A stretch of DNA of 16,543 bases from S012-135 sp964423785 (GTDB lineage: Bacteria > Desulfobacterota > Desulfobulbia > Desulfobulbales > S012-135). Shown in pieces: positions 14,053-16,543 of the stretch (position 1 is its first letter; each line of letters opens with the position of its first letter). Both the position numbers and the translations under genes were made by a program. A model generated the notes under the pieces. It saw only the letters and a list, made by a program, of their open reading frames with translations. It did not search any database and had not been told where the DNA came from. The stretch is taken from assembly GCA_964423785.1 (NCBI GenBank), contig CAYRGZ010000048.1, forward strand, positions 1 through 16,543, given 5' to 3'.

Positions 14053-14993
14053 TGGCCGGGGGGAGTTGGCAGATCCTCGCCGCCGTCGTCCTGGACGCGC
14101 TCATCGGCGATCCGCCCGCCTGGCCGCATCCGGTGAAGGGGATCGGCCGCTTGGCCCAGCGGTGCGAGGCGCTCTGCCGCCGGTTCGGGGACGGGGTGCT
14201 GGCCGGCGCCATCACCGTGGTGCTGGTTCTTGGTGGTACTATCGTGGTGGTGGCAGGGGGGCTTGCCGCGGCCCGCGCCCTGCATCCGGTCGCCGGTATC
14301 GCGCTCTCCGTCTATCTCCTCTACAGCGCCGTGGCCCTGCGTGATCTCGTCCGCCACGCCATGCGAGTGCACGAGGCCCTTGCGGTCGGTGATTTGGAGA
14401 CCGCCCGGCAGCGGGTGGCGATGATCGTCGGGCGCGACACGAAAAGCCTCGATGCCGAAGGGGTGATCCGGGCAGCGGTGGAGTCGGTGGCCGAGAACAT
14501 CGTCGACGGGATCACGGCGCCGCTGTTCTATGCGGCGCTCGGCGGCCCGGTGGCGGCGATCGGCTACAAGGCGGTCAATACGATGGATTCGCTCTTCGGC
14601 TACCGCAATGCCCGCTACGAGCGGTTCGGCAAGGTGGCGGCCCGGTTGGACGACGCGGCCAATTTCCTGCCGGCCCGGCTCACCGGCCTGCTACTGGTGG
14701 CGGCGGCCGTCTTGTTCGGCCTCGACGGCCGGCGGGCCTGGCGGATTTTCCGGCGCGACCGCCTGGCCCACAAGAGCCCCAACGCCGGGCATCCCGAGGC
14801 GGCGGTGGCCGGCGCCCTGGGGGTCCGGCTCGGCGGCCCGGCGGTCTATTTCGGCCGCCTGGTGGACAAGCCGGCCATCGGCGATGACCACCGGCCGCCA
14901 GTTCCCGGCGATATCGTCGCCGCCTGCCGCCTCGCCGGATTGACCACTGTGTTCGTCAGCGCCTTGGTGTGGTTGCTGGCGTGGTGGAAGTGA
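14052..14993 (+). CDS. cbiB: Adenosylcobinamide-phosphate synthase (cobalamin biosynthesis protein CbiB)
   Basis: A 313-residue membrane protein that attaches aminopropanol or its phosphate to cobyric acid. Family motifs: LDALIGDPPAWPHPVKGIG (14-32), RDTKSLDAEGVIRAAVESVA then ENIVDGITAPLFYAA, YKAVNTMDSLFGYRN and KSPNAGHPEAAVAGALGV. Hydrophobic helices lie around 46-72, 76-95, 155-175, 205-225 and 290-311. ATG 14052 shares one base with the cbiP stop (TGATG); the frame is open upstream inside cbiP but without family similarity. It is the last gene of the cluster in this window. Confidence 0.95.
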   Translation: MAGGSWQILAAVVLDALIGDPPAWPHPVKGIGRLAQRCEALCRRFGDGVLAGAITVVLVLGGTIVVVAGGLAAARALHPVAGIALSVYLLYSAVALRDLVRHAMRVHEALAVGDLETARQRVAMIVGRDTKSLDAEGVIRAAVESVAENIVDGITAPLFYAALGGPVAAIGYKAVNTMDSLFGYRNARYERFGKVAARLDDAANFLPARLTGLLLVAAAVLFGLDGRRAWRIFRRDRLAHKSPNAGHPEAAVAGALGVRLGGPAVYFGRLVDKPAIGDDHRPPVPGDIVAACRLAGLTTVFVSALVWLLAWWK

Positions 14994-15102
14994 AAGGGGC
15001 GCAAAATCGATGGTCGCCGGGTACCGACATCCGTCCCTACCGTCCCCGGCGTATTCCTTCCCCTACCTGGCGCACAAGGCGGAAAGCAACTTCTTATCAC
15101 CT
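14994..15102. other. Intergenic stretch after cbiB, between converging genes
   Basis: This stretch precedes repeat copy C, giving 214 bp without a gene between converging cbiB and the ATPase gene. A possible stem CGCCGGG (15015-15021) / CCCGGCG (15045-15051) with a 23-nt loop is followed by TATTCCTTCCCC rather than a clear T run, so it is at best a weak terminator for the cbi operon. I see nothing else. Confidence 0.3.
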
Positions 15103-15211
15103 CAATGTGAAGGCCTCGTAAAAAGCCGCAGCCGGTGCAGGCCTGACACGGTAATTCAACGGGTTACACACCGTGAACTCGATGAAATCGCACTTTTTGC
15201 GATTTCATCAA
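15103..15211 (-). repeat. 109-bp dispersed repeat, copy C
   Basis: Read on the - strand it begins TTGATGAAATCGCA and has the same GTTCACGGTGTGTAACCCG core and total length of 109 bp as copies A and B. Its hairpin arms carry a paired change (GATGAAATCGCA / TGCGATTTCATC), so the G-C pair of the other copies has become A-T with pairing kept. The right end (CTTCACATTG) is the most diverged. The TGA stop of the ATPase gene (15208-15210) lies within its first four bases. Confidence 0.9.
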
Positions 15212-16431
15212 ATGTAGTGCACCGGGATCGCATCCACGTGGCGCGACAGAGGGATGTCCTCGTGCCGCAGGCAGACGACCGCACCGTGGCCGACGGTACG
15301 TCCAAGTCTGGCCAGGACTGAGAAGTGGCGACCGGCTGCGGCGCTGGGCGTGGCGGTCTTCTTGATTTCCACCGGATGGAGGGTATTACCCTGCTCGATC
15401 ACGAGATCGATTTCCCGCTGATCGGTGTCGCGGTAGTAGTAGAAGTAGGCGCTCGTGCCGTTGTGCCAGTAACTCTTCAGGATTTCCGCGAATACGTAGG
15501 TTTCCAGGATGGCCCCGGACATGGCTCCCGCCTCCAGGGCCTCCGGAGAGGGCCAGCGGGTCAGGTAGCTGCAGAGCCCGGTGTCCAGAAAGTAGATCTT
15601 CGGTGTCTTGAGGAGCCGCTTGCTCACGTTACTGTGATAGGGGGGCAGTAGGTACACCAGGCCGCAGGTTTCGAGTACCGAGATCCAGGCCTTGGCGGTC
15701 TTGTGGTCGATGTCCACGTCCCGGCCGATGTCGGAGTAGTTGAGGAGCTGCCCCGTCCTGGCGGCAACGGCGCGCAGGAAGCGGGTAAAGGTCGTAATGT
15801 CGCTGACCTTGAGGATATCCCTGACATCGCGTTGGATGTAGGTTTGGACGTAGGAGGCGTAAAAAAGGTCTCGGGATATGCCCGGGTCAGCGACGAGTTG
15901 CGGGTAGGAGCCCCGCCAGATGTCCCCATAGACCTCGAGGAGCGATTTCGGCGGTCCCGCGTGGCGGCGGGCATGTTGCAGCCATGGCGCGCCGGGCAGA
16001 AAGGGGCGCTGGGTCGTCGCGGCGTCGGCGGCTTCTGCCCGGGAGAGTCCCAGCATGTCGATGATCGCCACCCGGCCGGCGAGGCTTTCGGTGATCCCAG
16101 CCATGAGGTGGAACTTCTGCGAGCCGGTGAGCCAGAACATGCCCGGTTGCCGTTCGCGATCCGCAGCCACCTTGATGGCCGAGAACAGTGCGGGCGCGTA
16201 CTGTACCTCGTCGATGACGACCGGGGGCGGGTAGCGTTGGAGGAACAGGGCGGGATCGGTGCGTGCCAGCTCTCGGGCATCGAGATCGTCAAGGCTCACA
16301 TACCCCCGTTCCGTTTCGGCGCACATCTGCAACAGCGTCGTCTTGCCCACCTGGCGCGGGCCGGTGACGAGGAGCACGGGAAAATGTGCCGTGACTTCTC
16401 GGATCGTCTGTTCGAGCGTACGTTCGATCAT
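15208..16431 (-). CDS. AAA ATPase with C-terminal DUF4143 (PD-(D/E)XK-like) domain
   Basis: A 407-residue protein. The N-terminal AAA_14-type ATPase has Walker A GPRQVGKTT (24-32), Walker B VVIDEVQ (71-77), LTGSQKF (101-107) and SLAGR (116-120). The middle contains YVQTYIQRDVRDI and a winged-helix-like segment. The C-terminal DUF4143 part has FLDTGLCSYL, AGAMSGAILETYVFAEI, and EIDLVIEQG followed by HPVEIKKT, which keeps the Asp and Glu-x-Lys pattern of PD-(D/E)XK nuclease-like folds. Such proteins are common, patchily distributed and poorly understood; no nuclease activity should be assumed. It is on the opposite strand to the cobalamin genes, with no apparent link to them. ATG 16431 lacks a clear ribosome binding site. 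Its stop lies in repeat copy C. Confidence 0.9.
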   Translation of the reverse strand: MIERTLEQTIREVTAHFPVLLVTGPRQVGKTTLLQMCAETERGYVSLDDLDARELARTDPALFLQRYPPPVVIDEVQYAPALFSAIKVAADRERQPGMFWLTGSQKFHLMAGITESLAGRVAIIDMLGLSRAEAADAATTQRPFLPGAPWLQHARRHAGPPKSLLEVYGDIWRGSYPQLVADPGISRDLFYASYVQTYIQRDVRDILKVSDITTFTRFLRAVAARTGQLLNYSDIGRDVDIDHKTAKAWISVLETCGLVYLLPPYHSNVSKRLLKTPKIYFLDTGLCSYLTRWPSPEALEAGAMSGAILETYVFAEILKSYWHNGTSAYFYYYRDTDQREIDLVIEQGNTLHPVEIKKTATPSAAAGRHFSVLARLGRTVGHGAVVCLRHEDIPLSRHVDAIPVHYI

Positions 16432-16443
16432 GATGGTCGTTCA

Positions 16444-16463
16444 TCTGGGAATCGATTCCCAGA
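16444..16463. promoter_or_regulatory. Perfect 20-bp palindrome, probable operator
   Basis: TCTGGGAATC followed by its exact inverse GATTCCCAGA. It overlaps the last three bases of the proposed -10 box and covers the predicted transcription start of the ATPase gene, the position expected for a repressor site. No regulator gene is in the window. Confidence 0.6.
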
Positions 16464-16489
16464 ATACCCGAAACAAGGGCGGACTGCAA
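16461..16489 (-). promoter_or_regulatory. Candidate promoter of the AAA/DUF4143 gene
   Basis: On the - strand, TTGCAG (16484-16489) and TATTCT (16461-16466) resemble -35 and -10 boxes with an ideal 17-bp spacer. Transcription would start near 16453, inside the palindrome, giving a leader of only about 20 nt without a clear ribosome binding site. Prediction from sequence only. Confidence 0.5.
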
Positions 16490-16543
16490 TCTTCGGAGGC
16501 GTTCGGCTACGGGGCCCGCTTCCGGCCCCACAGAACGGCGCGG
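16490..16543. other. Window-edge sequence with short hairpin
   Basis: Only a 6-bp stem GGGGCC (16511-16516) / GGCCCC (16524-16529) with a 7-nt loop is visible. It lacks a T run on either side. No gene start can be supported before the window ends. Confidence 0.25.

Noticed and set aside
15325..15651. Open frame of 108 codons on the + strand opposite the ATPase gene
   Set aside because: Antisense to the DUF4143 domain, which has strong motifs; no ribosome binding site or recognisable domain.

Overview
The window is about 16.5 kb of GC-rich DNA and carries an almost continuous anaerobic (early cobalt insertion) cobalamin biosynthesis cluster on the + strand. A five-gene membrane and uptake block lies in front of it and one unrelated ATPase gene on the - strand closes the window. 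The cbi-type enzymes (CbiD, CbiG, a CbiE-CbiT fusion, CbiL, CbiF, CbiH) point to an anaerobe. The gene order, the GC content and the intergenic repeats resemble sulfate-reducer-like Desulfobacterota, but that assignment is inference because no taxonomic marker is present.

Layout. 1-107: leader with a strong hairpin and a CCTCCT stretch complementary to the next ribosome binding site; it could be the 3' part of a regulatory leader whose start is outside the window. 108-197: possible 29-residue ORF. 202-4494: Gate-domain (nucleoside recognition) membrane protein, PepSY-associated membrane protein, FecCD-type permease, ABC ATPase and exported substrate-binding protein, all overlapping or nearly so, hence one operon. 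4495-4691: gene-free, highly structured leader of cbiA. 4692-14993: cbiA, cbiC, cbiD, cbiET, cbiL, cbiF, cbiG, cbiH, cbiP and cbiB. 15208-16431 (-): AAA/DUF4143 ATPase with its own promoter, which overlaps a perfect 20-bp palindrome.

How it works together. The uptake block probably imports a corrinoid or a cobalt complex. CbiL, CbiH, CbiG, CbiF, CbiD, CbiT, CbiE and CbiC turn cobalt-sirohydrochlorin (cobalt-factor II) into cobyrinic acid. CbiA and CbiP amidate it and CbiB attaches the aminopropanol arm to give cobinamide. No cobaltochelatase (CbiK/CbiX), CbiJ reductase, siroheme-synthase-type methyltransferase, adenosyltransferase or lower-ligand genes are in the window, so these must lie elsewhere or be replaced.

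The most notable non-coding feature is a 109-bp repeat with three full copies of identical length (6048-6156, 12400-12508, and 15103-15211 on the - strand) plus a partial fourth (12508-12566). Each full copy starts at, or just after, the end of a gene and points the same way as that gene. One copy supplies the last 15 codons and the stop codon of cbiH. The partial copy is split by a 24-bp sequence that also occurs, with one mismatch, in the cbiA leader.
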